64,000 nt of DNA from Henricia sp. BOLD:AAB3569 (lineage: Eukaryota; Echinodermata; Asteroidea; Spinulosida; Echinasteridae), in contig JBBELK010001442.1 of assembly GCA_037783545.1 (NCBI GenBank), forward strand, positions 1-64,000. The letters run 5' to 3'. Below the pieces are notes generated by a model, which searched no databases, had not been told where the DNA came from, and saw only the letters and a list, made by a program, of their open reading frames with translations. This document shows positions 41,051 to 52,734 of this stretch, in pieces. Position 1 is the stretch's first letter. Each line of letters begins with the position of its first letter. The translations under genes and the position numbers were made by a program.

Positions 41051-41984
41051 AGGGTGGATAAAAAAAAAACGAAACCGAGATGCCAGTTCTGTTGGTTTTG
41101 ACTTGTGCATTTATTGTTAGAAGTGTTTTAATCACATTTCAGTTTGAATGATTTATTCAGCCTCTTTTTAGGAACTTCGCTAACATAACGAACGGCTGCT
41201 GTGTTAGTTTTAATTAGATCCACGAATATGTTATGAAGTATCCTCTGTTGACTTGATTATTTTTCCTTTCTTGTTTGATTCTTTGCAGAATTGAATAAAC
41301 ATTATCTAGTAACTGATACTGGTTTTATCTCAATACTCAATCCCTGCATCTCTGCCGTTCTGCCCCCTCGCCAGGTGGGACTCGAACCCACGACCTCCTG
41401 TATACTAGTGTGACCGGACCTACATTCATGCATGCATGGTCGGTCACAGTTCAGCCCCAGTGTAGCCATTTGGTTTTATCTTCTAAAAATGCACATACCG
41501 ATCATTCAATGGCATTTGTGCCACTACCCTGATTGCTGGAGGGTGGGACCATCTTGTGGATTTCTTTTGTATTTTTGGTATGTCCTCCTTATATAATATG
41601 TTTTGTTATTAATTATCCACCATGACTGTACACCAGATATAAGGGAGTACGTGCTATTTGCTGGTCTAGTGAGTCCTGACTGCCCGTGACATTGCCTTTC
41701 GGGCTGTTCTTGAGCCGTAGTGCTGCCAAGTTTCTGCTAGTTGACTGTCATTTAACATTTATAAGTTACGGTATCGTTTGATAGTGCCGTTTTACAATCC
41801 TTTTTAACTTTCTGCATTTGTGAAAGTACCTATACCTCGGCACATTAAGCTAAAAATTGATAATAAAGTTAAGCTTGAAGTGCCGATGTCAATACATTTA
41901 TTAAATAAATCAAATGTATACCTGTTGGTTTGAATGCCCTCTGTTGTCCTGAAATTTTATTGTACACGGACTCGGTTACACTAG
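41051..41984. other. Intergenic sequence with a tRNA-like B box
   Basis: ACAGGGTGGATAAAAAAAAAA at 41,049 looks like a mariner-type terminus. GTGGGACTCGAACCCACGAC near 41,374 is an inverted B box with T-arm (GGGTTCGAGTCCCAC on the minus strand). No A box at tRNA distance. Confidence 0.5.
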
Positions 41985-42125
41985 GCAGACGTCTTAACCA
42001 CTCGACCACCGAGCTGGCTGGCGATAAGTAGCCGGTTCGAATCATGGCAGCGGGTGCCGCAACTGACGAGAGCATTCTCTCGTATGTAAGAGGTGGTGGG
42101 TTCGATTCCCAACCCAGCACACTAT
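41985..42125. other. Cluster of tRNA-like promoter boxes
   Basis: On the minus strand GGTCGAGTGGTTAAGACGTC is A-box-like. On the plus strand CCGGTTCGAATCATGG and GTGGGTTCGATTCCCAACCC are B-box-like T arms. The mixed orientation excludes one intact tRNA gene; tRNA-derived SINE debris is likely. Confidence 0.5.
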
Positions 42126-42145
42126 GACGTTTTTCTCGTAGCGTC

Positions 42146-42400
42146 TCTATGGGGTCGTTCAGACGAGGGGCTATCTCTGGAGCTAGCTCCGGAGCTAGCT
42201 AGCTCCACCCTAGCTCCCGTCGTCTGAACGCTACTTAGCTCCACCTCTGGAGCTAGCTCCGGAGCTAACTCCCCCAGATTTAGCCCCGAAAATTTGTGGG
42301 GCTAGCCCCGCTTTCAGCTCAGCGGGGTTTCTTTTTACGACTTAGCTCTACTGGTGTTTGACGACTGAACGCAACTGACCTAGCCCCGCGATGACATATC
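42146..42400. mobile_element. Element rich in GGAGCTAGCTCC palindromes
   Basis: Starts GGGGTCGTTCAGACGAGGGG; CTCCGGAGCTAGCTAGCTCC-type palindromes follow, with CGTCGTCTGAACG at 42,217 and GACGACTGAACG at 42,360. A related terminus (GTAGCCCTCCGTCTGAAC) lies inverted at about 54,807-54,826. Confidence 0.6.
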
Positions 42401-43600
42401 CGGTATTTTGTGTATTGTGTGACCTTGCTTGTGTAGCCACATCGTTCACATGTTCACGCGCGAAATTCTTTTCAACCACGTTTCTGCCTGTTCCTCCTAT
42501 CTTGTTCGTGTTTGTCTAACTTTCCAGAACGACATTTTCCCACCAATCTCTGCTTTTTGGCGATAACAGCGAGGGCATGAATAAAACACGCCGCGTACTT
42601 TCGACGTCTGATTACGTATCTCCAAAAACGTCGGCGGGCAGCTGATTCGGTGAGGCACAGACGTCGCAAAACCTGGATTCTACGATTGATAAGGCCCCAT
42701 AAAAAATATTATTATCTTATCATCCTACCAAGCCTGGGAAAGTAATGCGGGCGCGATGTTTTTTTTTTGTTTTTTTTCTTCTTTCTTTTTCCAAACGTAT
42801 TTTTATGGTCCGCCGTATATCTTTTCCTACCTCCGAGTCCATATGCGCATGCATATATATCTAGCATGCAACATTATAGCAGCGCCGCACGATGCCACTG
42901 CGTGGCCGTTTTCTAAACACTTTCTTCGTCGGGTGTGGTTGAAACTCGGAGGTCGGAGATAACCCGGAGGTAGAATTTTTTGTGACCGTGTAGTACATGC
43001 TACAACCTACCTCTGGCTTGTTATTTAGCTCCGGGTTTACCGTCAACGCACCAACTACATGTTAGTAAAAAAACATCTACCTCCGGGTACCTCCGGGTTT
43101 TATCAAATTCCCATGTTAGGTGTACACTACACGTGTACGTACATCATGGTACATGGTCCGTGCATATAGTGTTTCTTCCTCCATGGTGCATGCCTGCACG
43201 CATGCAACGCAAGGCACGGCAAAACGTATCGCGCTATCGATCGATTGGGCACGGTAGGTACGGTACGTCCGTGCATTTTATCAGCTGGGCAAATAATAAG
43301 AGATCGATTCATTATGAAATTCGGTAAAATGTTGCTTCAATCAGAAAAAAAGGGCAGAAAACTTAAAATTAAAAACAATAAACAAATGTTGAATTTCGCC
43401 GAAAGTGATGCGCGCGGGGATGATAATCTAACAATATTTTTTTATGGGGCCTCAATTCCAATTCATCCTCCTTAGTATTTGGAGTAGAGATCGACAACGA
43501 CATGAACGAGAAACTGCTTCCAAGCGCCATGTTTAAGTTAACTTGTACAACGCACGTGTGTACGTACGTGTACATGCACGAGTATGACCGCGATCACAAG
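42401..43600. other. Intergenic sequence with CCTCCGGGT words
   Basis: ACCTCCGAGT/ACTCGGAGGT and ACCTCCGGGT occur between 42,830 and 43,100 in both orientations, suggesting a degraded MITE. No gene. Confidence 0.4.
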
Positions 43601-44282
43601 CTCTGTACATGTATGGAATTCTATTACTGCCAGTTCAGCGTCGCAAGTGTGGCGTGTTTGGCTGGCTCCGTAGCCGTTTGCGCCGTCAACGGCGCATTGT
43701 CGCGTCGTGCCGTCGCATTGTCGCGTCGTGCCGTCGCATAGTCGCGTCGTGCCGTCGCATAGTCGCGTCGTGCCGTCGCATTGTCGCGTCGTGCCGTCGC
43801 GTCGTGCCGTCGCATAGTTTGTACTGTTTGTATAGCACCACTGCAGCATCGCGTCGTGCCGTCGCATCGTCGCGTCGTGCCGTCGCATTGTCGCGTCGTA
43901 CCGTCGCATTGTCGCGTCGTACCGTCGCATTGTCGCGTCGTGCCGTCGCATTGTCGCGTCGTGCCGTCGCATTGTCGCGTCGTGCCGTCGCATTGTCGCA
44001 TTGTCGCATTGTTGATATCAGTTCCTTAGCCGTTTACGCCGTCAACGGCGCATTGTCGCGTCGTGCCGTCGCATTGTCGCGTCGTGCCGTCGCATTGTCG
44101 CGTCGTGCCGTCGCATTGTCGCATTGTTGCATTTCGATTGAAAAGTCCATTGTTTCGCCAGTAGGTGGCGCTATCCATTTACGCAGCAGTACTGCATGCG
44201 AGGATGAATCTGTTTTCTTCCTCTGGACAAATTGTGGATGATTTCACGGGTAAGAATTTACAAGTCGGATATCACTCTTCCT
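43600..44282 (+). repeat. 21-bp minisatellite block with unique flanks (arm 1)
   Basis: Units of CGTCGCATTGTCGCGTCGTG (21 bp with the final C) fill 43,690-44,128, interrupted at about 43,815-43,850 and 44,005-44,048. The whole block, including flanks such as CAGTAGGTGGCGCTATCC and AAGAATTTACAAGTCGGA, recurs inverted at 53,878-54,540. Arg-rich frames in it are artefacts of the 21-bp period. Confidence 0.93.
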
Positions 44283-44915
44283 TAAAACGACTAATTAACC
44301 AACTTTAGCCGTCTGCCGGTAAGTGCAGTTCCGATAGAAAAATAACTTTGGCAGGGAAAAATTGACTATATGTTTGGTAGTTTTAGGTTATAAAACATGT
44401 CCGACTTGTAAATTCTTTCCTTTTTTTCATGTGAAATTGCACCTTCGGTAAGAGTTGACAAGTTCATCAGATTGTTTTTCTTTAAAGTGACTCAACAAGC
44501 ATTGGAGTGTGCAGATTTGATGGAATAACCCAAATTTTGAGTGGGAAATATTTCAAGATTTTGTGAGGAAACACTTTTAGAAAATCCTCATGTTTTGCAC
44601 ATAAGGTCTGAGGCCATGATCAACTTCTCAATTCTTTCTGGTACCTTTGTGGGAGAAATTAATGTGCTTTTAAAAAAATAATTTGCAAATGAATTATTTA
44701 CTATTCATTCAACATGTTCAGCACAAAAACCATGCATGGATTTTATTTTGAAAGGTTTTCTGGACTATATTGCTGTTGGTACTGTTTTTAAAAGTTTCCA
44801 ATCACCTCTTTAAAACAAAGGAATGAAATCAATGATGAATGATAGGGCCTAAACATTTCTTTGTTATGAGCAGATCATTTTACTCCAGTACTACTACTAT
44901 AACCGAAATTCACTG
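44283..44915. other. AT-rich intergenic sequence
   Basis: TCCGACTTGTAAATTCTT at about 44,400 is an inverted copy of 44,252-44,269. Otherwise nothing recognised. Confidence 0.5.
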
Positions 44916-45062
44916 TATAGACCTTATAAAATAGCCGCCATTTTGTGGGGCACATGTTATTTAAACCATTCAACAATGGAAGCACAATATATGCAACCAT
45001 GCATGTCCTCAAGGAACAAAGAAACTGCCCCACGAAATGGCGGCTATTCGATACGGTCTATA
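44916..45062. mobile_element. MITE with TATAGACC ends and ATAGCCGCCATTTTG arms
   Basis: TATAGACCTTATAAAATAGC and GCTATTCGATACGGTCTATA are inverted; GCCGCCATTTTGTGGGGCA pairs with TGCCCCACGAAATGGCGGC. Confidence 0.88.
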
Positions 45063-45218
45063 GACCTGTTCGGGGTTTTCGCACAAAATGGAATTAGCAT
45101 ATTTATGTAGGGCCTATATTTGGCACAGCAGACCTTTGACATGTAAAGATTGGTTCCTGAGTAGATAACATTCCGCAATAGAGTACAGAAGCGATGACGT
45201 CACAAACAACTTTTTTTA

Positions 45219-45532
45219 CATTTCAGCGTTTTGGATACCATGTATCGGTGGAGCATGATGAAAAACATCCACAGCCCAAATTTGGTGGGAATCGGTTCAG
45301 TGGGGCCCGAGATATGGCCGCATGAATACATAATTAGCCCCATTGAAATCAGTGTAAATTGGCCTGGTTCCAAAAGTTACGATCCAGGCCAATTTACACT
45401 GATTTCAATGGGGATAATTAGGTATTCATGCGGCCATATCTTGGGCCACCATGAACCAATTCATGTCAAATTTGATGTGTGAGGGTTTTTCATCATGTTC
45501 TACCGAAATATGGTCATGAAAATGCTGAAATG
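45219..45532. repeat. Large hairpin, about 149-bp arms, 16-bp loop
   Basis: CCAATTTACACTGATTTCAA is the exact complement of TTGAAATCAGTGTAAATTGG. Arms diverge toward the outside (CATTTCAGCG / TGCTGAAATG at the base). Confidence 0.92.
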
Positions 45533-45566
45533 CAAAAAATTTGATGACGTCACACTTCGGCTGTCT

Positions 45567-45733
45567 ATAGACTACTAGTGTGACGTCAGTTGCCATGGTA
45601 ATTGGGTCTAAACACTCGCTGGTTATCTGAAACGTGCATTGGTATAGCGCAGGGAAACAGTTCACTGGTTTTAGTGTAGACCCAAAAACCATGGCAACAC
45701 ACAAAGGGTGACGTTTTCACTTTAGTAGTCTAT
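45567..45733. mobile_element. MITE of the CTTCGGCAGTCTAT family (copy C)
   Basis: ATAGACTACTAGTGTGACGT and CACTTTAGTAGTCTAT ends, with GTTGCCATGG / CCATGGCAAC inside. Diverged from copies A and B. Confidence 0.75.
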
Positions 45734-46140
45734 TAGCGATAGGATTAGGAACCGGTCTATACATGACAAAGGTCAGCTGTACCGAAAATATATAAATACT
45801 AGTATATCATGGCTATTTCCATTGTGTGTGAAAAACCCCAAACACTGGTCTATTCCGCAATTCTTACAGCTTGCTGTGTTGCTACATCAATGCAGGCACG
45901 TACATAAATTTACTAGTCTTTCCACAAAAATAAATTTCCCAAGCACTCATGACTGTACATGTACATGTAAATAATAAACAAAAACTCTGAGGTCAGAGTT
46001 CAATTGTAATGTATCGTTTATTTCGTGTAGTCAAAGGCATGCTTCCATGGACTCAAACACTGACAAATTTTGTTACATGTGCGTTGTTATGTTCCATACA
46101 GGACCAGGGCTAAAATTTATGCTGCTGTTTTAGCAGGAAA

Positions 46141-47005
46141 TGGGCTATTTCACAATAAGTGGTCATTTGAGTAAATTACAGTATAACCCATCCTGGATAA
46201 CTTTATCAGTGCAAATACATGTTATTAAGCTACATAACTATTTTTACATAATTCTACGAGTTATTCGTTTTGAATTTCTCCATTTACACGCACTTTTAAC
46301 ACTATTTTTGAGTCTCATTAGTTTTAAGTGGAATCATTTGTTGATGATGCATTATTGTGGTGAATTCGGTTGAACATTTCAAAATAAAGTGGATTTCCCG
46401 TGAAATATAATATGTAATGTCCTCTCCAGGACAAGGTATTCATGACAATGGAATAGTTTGGAAATATGTACTCACAAGTATGTTTGTATCATCTACAGGA
46501 CACAATTGATGGAGTAAATATGACCATTTGATCGTGGGAGAGATTTGAGTAAAAATTATCAAGATCATATTCAGGGTTGTGGAAAATACGTTAAAAATGT
46601 GTCCTCTCCAGGAGAGCAGTTAAATGGATATAAACCTGTTACATTCGTTGTTAATGATGGAACACAACATATTTTAGACTTTAGAAGAGTGCGCTCATAT
46701 TTCATCAACACAAATGAATATAAGGTATGTGGAACTGTGTGGAAAAACATTTTCCACTTTTGTGGTACTTTATAAGTACATTTGTTTATTGTTAAACAAA
46801 ATGTCCTCTCCAGACAACCAATTACGCATCATTATTTCATTGCAAAAAAATAAACATGTTAATCATAATGCCACGCTCTGATATTTTAGGAATTATTAGT
46901 ATACATCCTGAAGTTTTCAGATCAACAGAGTTTTTGTGAGTTGGACAAGTTTGAAATTTGACCCCCAGTGAGACTGAAAGTGTACACTTATTGTGAAATA
47001 GCTCA
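46141..47005. mobile_element. Possible TIR element with GCTATTTCACAATAAGTG ends
   Basis: GCTATTTCACAATAAGTG at 46,144 and its complement CACTTATTGTGAAATAGC at about 46,983-47,000. The interior is AT-rich and contains TGTCCTCTCCAG three times (46,417, 46,598, 46,801). No domain recognised in the short frames. Confidence 0.6.
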
Positions 47006-48003
47006 AATATACCTTCATACATGTAGCTCCGGAAAAAAAAGGAACTTTCAAAATCCACTAGCCAAACTCAGGACATCTGTTTGATTGGTACTGTTTTGAG
47101 CCAAGCAACAGCATGGAATTAGGCATTTTTACAGGGGAGCTTCCAAAAGAGAACACATAGTGTCTAACTTTGAACACTCACTGCAAAGTTCATGTGCTAT
47201 TTGGACAGTTTGCCCAAAATAAATTTCAACAAAGATTTCCAGGTTCATTCATGGTTATCAAAGAACTGTCTTAGTACATGTACATCTCCATGGAAGTTGT
47301 TGCTTCCAAGTAGGTCTATATGTACATTTGAATACATCATGGAGTGTACTAAGGTGATCACATGCTCAAAAAAGTGTCTGTCAAGCAAGGCTTTAATACA
47401 CAATAAAGACTACTGTTTGTACGTGGCTGTCCTTTGCAATTGACGTAATAAAGTCACACCACTGAAGTCCATACAGCCAGCTCTAAGTTGCATGAGCATC
47501 TGAAAAGAAATTGTCTCGTGTCTAGCAGTTTCCCGTCACTCAATATGGAAGCCCAGGACACGAATCAGCAACAGGACAGTTTACTTTAAGAAGACCAAAG
47601 CTTGGAGACTAAGAATTGCACACTCTTCTGTCAGAAGAAGCCACAAGTCAGGAAGTATACAGACTGATGAGAATCCTGTGTGGGTAGAGGTCAATCTTAT
47701 TCATTTTCTGGAAACAAAAATAATACAAAAATCGCTTACAATAGTAAATTGCATGCATTTGGGATCTGCATAAAACGAGGTTTAATTGTAATTACTAAAT
47801 TAATTTCCCCGTGGCTCATCAAATGCACATCAAGGACACAGCCTTGTCCCCAGTATGAAAAACTTGGGACCTCAAGTGTTGCTTGTTACATGTACAAGGT
47901 GGATCTTGTATATTAATAATGTGATTATTGTCACTGCTCCCCTTTATAATGACTGCAAAAGTAAATACGGTACCAGTAAATGCTCAACATCATGGGTTTG
48001 TGT
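47006..48003. other. Intergenic sequence
   Basis: No gene, array or transposon end recognised. Confidence 0.45.
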
Positions 48004-48242
48004 CAGTGGCGGATCCAGCCTCAGGGTCATTCCGTGTCAAAACAGCCAATATTCAGATATCTCGTATATGACACCTCTCAGATTTTGCTGAAACTTTTTT
48101 TCAAAAATACCATAGGCTACCAAACGAAGGAATCCCAAGTTTTAGCTTGATATCTTTAACGGTTTTTGCAGGACAACCTTTTGAATTTTGAGTATCGGGC
48201 CCCTTTTTGACAAATGTGGATTGCTCAATGCAGTTCGTAGCA

Positions 48243-49879
48243 GGGTCATTCTTCAGTAAGTGTCTATTTTCGTGTCCCGACACTTTGAGATGCTACATCT
48301 CAAAAACTATATAATGAAAATCTTATTTTTAAGCGGTAAAATAATCTTTAACATTTATATGCATTATAATATGATTATATGCAGTGGTACAAATTATTTT
48401 AAAAAATCGACAGGGTGCTTATTTTTTACGATGAACCTTCAAAATACCCCCAAAACGCATGTCCCGGTGGTGTCTCTCAAAAAATCCCCATTGCCATATT
48501 TTTTAAAATAAGCAGCTTAAAAAGATAATTATACTACCAGAAGCCAAGTATAGTTGGTCTCCTCCAAATGCAAAATTTAAAATTACATCATTAAACCATA
48601 TTTGCATGAAATCTGACATTTTAGGAGTCAAAAATCGTGTCCCTGGATTTTTTGTCATCTCCGTCACGATATTTTGGAGCATCATATCGGATAGAGAACT
48701 GACCATGAACAAGACTTGCATTAGTCCATCGGATACCTCAGAGCCTATAGACGAGAAATAACCCATTAAAGAAGACTGCATTAAAGAAGACTTGTAATAG
48801 CCAATGAATTGTGGACTTTCTAAAAAAATTACAATAGTACCTTTATTCAACGTCATCTCCGAACGCTTTATAACATATCTGATTTGTGTTTTTAATCTTT
48901 AAAAGTATTCATGCAAACGATCACAATTGTGCAAACTTCCAAGCTTCTGTTGTATTTGGGCTTCAAACAGACTGTGGGTGGTGTTATAAAAGTGTAATTG
49001 TTTATTTAGTCATATCCGTCACAGGCAGTTCCATCACTTTTTGCCGTGACGGAGATGACTTTTTGGCATTTTGGGTCATCTCCGTCACGATATTTTGGAG
49101 CGTCATATCTGATTTTTTTTTGCATTTTCATTTGCCAATAATGGCAATAAAATGAGGACAATAAGTTGCGTTATATTCTGTTCAAAGCCCTCTGTTCACT
49201 GGTTGTTATTCTATGTTTAAACTTTAAATTCTCTTGTTTGAATTTACTCAGTTTCCGAAGTCACTGTCAAAATTCGTCATTTCCGTCACGAAAGTGTGAC
49301 GGATATGATTTTAGCACATTTTTCCTATGCTACAACACTGAAAAGTTAATGTTAATGAAATGAAATAAAACTCCCCAAAAGATTGTGCCGAACGTTAATT
49401 ATAGTTGTTGTGTACCTTAATGATCATGTTCCACTAAAAATAATCAACATTTGAACAACTTTTTTTACACGATGTCTTAAAGGAGTGCGACCAGATCACT
49501 TTTTTTTACCCATAACTCCCCGGGACTTACCTTATGGGTCATGAGATTTTTATATCATAACATCCGTTATATTTTTCTGATTACGAAACTGAAACTCCCG
49601 CGCTTCTAGGCCGCATATTTCCGAGGATATCGTCGAAAATCCACCGATTATTTGTAAACTAATTTTCCAGTATCAACGTTTATCCCGCACTGAAAGCCGA
49701 CTCGATAGTTTTGTTCAATTTTTTACTGGAAATCGCGAATGTTTTCGGGTTTTTTGGACATGGGAGGTGTGTATGGGAGTTACTTGATAATATTGGTAAG
49801 TTACATCGAAAACTATTTTCCAGAAACTCTGGTCATGCTCCTTTAAGGCCAAAGATAGACACTTATTGAAGAATGACCC
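48243..49879. mobile_element. 1.64-kb TIR element (GGGTCATTCTTC) in the left arm
   Basis: The ends GGGTCATTCTTCAGTAAG and its complement match over 25 bp with one mismatch. AGCA is duplicated at 48,239-48,242 and 49,880-49,883; the right arm has the single AGCA in GTTCGTAGCATCTTTG orientation. Internal words CCGTCACGATATTTTGGAGC recur. No transposase recognised; superfamily open. Confidence 0.88.
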
Positions 49880-50163
49880 AGCATTTTTGAAGCCCCATAA
49901 CCTTTTTTTCTAACAGTGACAGGGAGCTAACATTTGGTTTGCTTGTAGACTTCTGCCCAGATTGCAAGATTCTGAAGTCTGAATCATCAAGTTGTATTAT
50001 TTGAGGGAGAGGTGGACCCCCACAAATCCTAATTTCTGTAGGGGCGCTGACTAATTTACAAATTTTGGAGGTCCCTAGGTCTGAGTTCATTCAATTTTTC
50101 TGGTTAGAATGTAGTTTTTCTTGGTATTTGGGAGCTTTTCCACCACCATAATAGTGTTCAGGG

Positions 50164-50444
50164 CTATAGACCTTGATCACGGTGCGGCCATCTTCCCTTT
50201 TCTCCTATTAAAATGAACGTAACCAAAGCGAGGCTTGCAGAAAAAATAGTTTTGTCCCGTTTTGAAATTGTTCATGTGTGTATCACAATGGCACAGGCGC
50301 TGCGCGATCAAGAGAGCGCGCAATGGGATATTACACGCGCTATCGCGCGGTAGCGCAGACGCACTGATCGTGCCCTAATCGTACCCAACACGTACTATGG
50401 GGAACAAGACAAAGATGGACGCACCGTGATAAAGGTCTATAGTG
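50164..50444. mobile_element. MITE with CTATAGACCTTGATCACGG ends (left arm copy)
   Basis: CTATAGACCTTGATCACGGT and its complement-like right end CACCGTGATAAAGGTCTATAG pair over about 30 bp. The interior has GATAGCGCGC-type palindromes. A twin lies in the right arm, so it was present before the arms became duplicated. Confidence 0.85.
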
Positions 50445-50834
50445 CCACTGGTGGGGAAATTGTGGGGGTCTGAAAACCATGTCAGATCAAAATGACCCTT
50501 TCCGACCCCCAAATTCAGACACCCAGATGACCATGTGGCCTGTGGGCACTTGATGACGATGATGAGACTTTCACCAGACAAACATACACATTTATTCAAT
50601 CATAAAATGAAATAAAAAGTTTGATTATCAGCCTCCTTCATTATAAACATAATTTTTGAAAACAATGCATTCTCGGACCCTTTTTGTATGTAATTCAATA
50701 GAAATTTCAAAGTAGAGAAACTAGGTCAAGTAGGATTAGGTGACAGTTGGCCTTTTGTGTGTTTCCCATGAATAGCGTCTGTTGTATTTATGTATTTCCT
50801 TAAAAATACAGACCAGACTAAATGTTTGTTGCTA

Positions 50835-51107
50835 CCCAGTGCGCAAGCCGCGGTCGGGCCGTCAGCGGCCCGCTAGCGGCACCGCTAGCGGGCCGCTGGT
50901 GGCAGCCACCCGCGGACTGCTAGTGCTCCGTTGGCGATTGAGGAGCGGCAGTGGCACTGGTGGTTTGCCACTGGATACCGCTAGTGGTTCGCTAGTAGCT
51001 CGGGAGCTGTAAAACGCTGTTCGCGTGCCACTTGCAAGCCACCGGCGAACCGCCGGTGGTTTTTGGTCGGTGTGCCGATGCCGACCGGCCGCTTCCCAAC
51101 CACTGGG
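50835..51107. mobile_element. GC-rich MITE, TA duplication, CCCAGTG ends
   Basis: Ends CCCAGTGCGCAAGC and GCTTCCCAACCACTGGG; TA on both sides (50,833-50,834 and 51,108-51,109). The right arm reads through the empty site. The interior is built of CCGCTAGCGG-like palindromes and is far more GC-rich than its surroundings. Confidence 0.85.
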
Positions 51108-51229
51108 TATGTGGTGCACGTGGCAGGTATGAAGTACAAGTACATGTACTTCTGTTACTTTTGAATATATGTCCGGTCAGTAGCTTAATGCATACAACTG
51201 TCCCCACACCACACCCCCCGCCACCCCCT

Positions 51230-51310
51230 CACCCAAGAGTTCCTCTTCTCCCACCCCGCCCCCCCCCCCTCTTCCCCTTCCCCTTCCCCTTCCCCGTCCC
51301 CTTCCACTTT
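51230..51310. repeat. C-rich low-complexity stretch in left arm
   Basis: CCCCACC and CCCCTTCC runs; mirrored by the G run at 51,936-51,965 in the right arm. Confidence 0.85.
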
Positions 51311-51426
51311 CGGACTACCATACCTAAGAGGTGGGATTGATACTTTTTAAAGACAGATTACATGATTGAAAAAAATAGAAAACAGCATTGCATACATAAC
51401 TAAACAAATATGGTTGATAAACTGCC

Positions 51427-51600
51427 TTGTAGAAATTTCAGCCACATATAGATGCAGTAATATTTCAGAAAAACCTTAAAAATCCAGGCAATTTCTCCTA
51501 CGAAGGTACCGTTTTATATGGGAAAAAATCATGTGGCGTTTGTCAATTCGTGAAGCAAAATTTTTGGTAACTGCAAATAATGTATTGGGGCTTTTAGTGA
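51427..51600 (+). repeat. Dispersed repeat in the foldback centre (copy 1)
   Basis: AATTTCAGCCACATATAGATG at the start and GGTAACTGCAAATAATGTAT at the end are also found at 55,409-55,643 in direct orientation, with internal differences. Confidence 0.82.
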
Positions 51601-52462
51601 GAAACTTAAGTGCCTAACCCTTGGGCAAAATTTAGTGGAACAAATCCCCACCCATTGGTGCAAAACATGTACGTTTTTCTCCCATGTGCGCTGATTTATG
51701 TGATTATTATGCCGTGCATTCTCTCCTACGGTAAACACAGTATTGATTCTGTATTGATGCGTGCACCACATAGCAACAAAAAAATAGACTTGTCAAGTGG
51801 ATACTATGTGTGAATTTTTATAGTTAGCTAATGCTGCTGTTCCTGTTTTTAAAAGTTTTCCAATCATGTAATCTGTCCTTAAAAGTATCAATACAACATG
51901 TACCGGTACATGTAGGTAGGGTAGTCCGGGAAAAGGGGGGGGGGGGGGGGGGGAGGGGGTGGGGGTTCTGGTGGTGGAAGAAAGAGAAAGGGGTGAGGGG
52001 GGGCAGTTGTATGCATTTAGCTACTTGAACATTTATTCAAAAGTAATAAAAGTTCCTGTACTTCATACCTGCCACGTGCACCACATAGCAACACAAATTT
52101 AGTCAGGTCTGTATGTGAAAGGAAATACAACAGACGATAATCACAGGAAACACGCAAAAGGCCGATTGTCACCTAATCCTACTTGACCTAGTTTCTCTAC
52201 TTTGAAATTTCTTTTGAATTACATACAAAAAGGGTCCGAGAATGCATTTTTTTCAAAAATTATGTTTATAATGAAGGAGGCTGATAATCAAACTTTTTAT
52301 TTCATTTTATGATTGAATGAATGTGTATGTTTGTTTGGTGAAAGTGTCATCATCGTCATCAAGTGCCCACATGGTCATCTGGGAGTCTGAATTTGGGGGT
52401 CGGAAAGGGTAATTTTGATCTGACGTGGTTTTCAGACCCCCACAATTTCCCCACCAGTGGCA

Positions 52463-52734
52463 CTATAGACCTTTATCACGGTGCGTCCATCTTTGTCTTG
52501 TTCCCCATAGTACGTGTTGGGTACGATTAGGGCACGATCAGTGCGTCTGCGCTACCGCGCGATAGCGCGTGTAATATCCCATTGCGCGCTCTCTTGATCG
52601 CGTGTGCCATTGTGATACACACATGAACAATTTCAAAACGGGACAAAACTATTTTTTCTGCAAGCCTCGCTTTGGTTACGTTCATTTTAATAGGAGAAAA
52701 GGGAAGATGGCCGCACCGTGATCAAGGTCTATAG
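52463..52734. mobile_element. MITE with CTATAGACC ends (right arm copy)
   Basis: Inverted twin of 50,164-50,444. Confidence 0.85.

Larger units (their letters stand above)
45060..45853. mobile_element. Composite TIR element with internal hairpin and nested MITE
   Basis: Ends ATAGACCTGTTCGGGGTTTT and its counterpart AAAACCCCAAACACTGGTCTAT (complement ATAGACCAGTGTTTGGGG) pair over about 40 bp. Inside, 45,219-45,367 and 45,384-45,532 form a hairpin of about 149-bp arms, and 45,567-45,733 is a separate MITE. Confidence 0.82.

Noticed and set aside
43538-44241. Arg/Ser-rich proteins from both strands of the 21-bp array
   Set aside because: A 21-bp period keeps most frames open; no domain and identical behaviour in the inverted copy.
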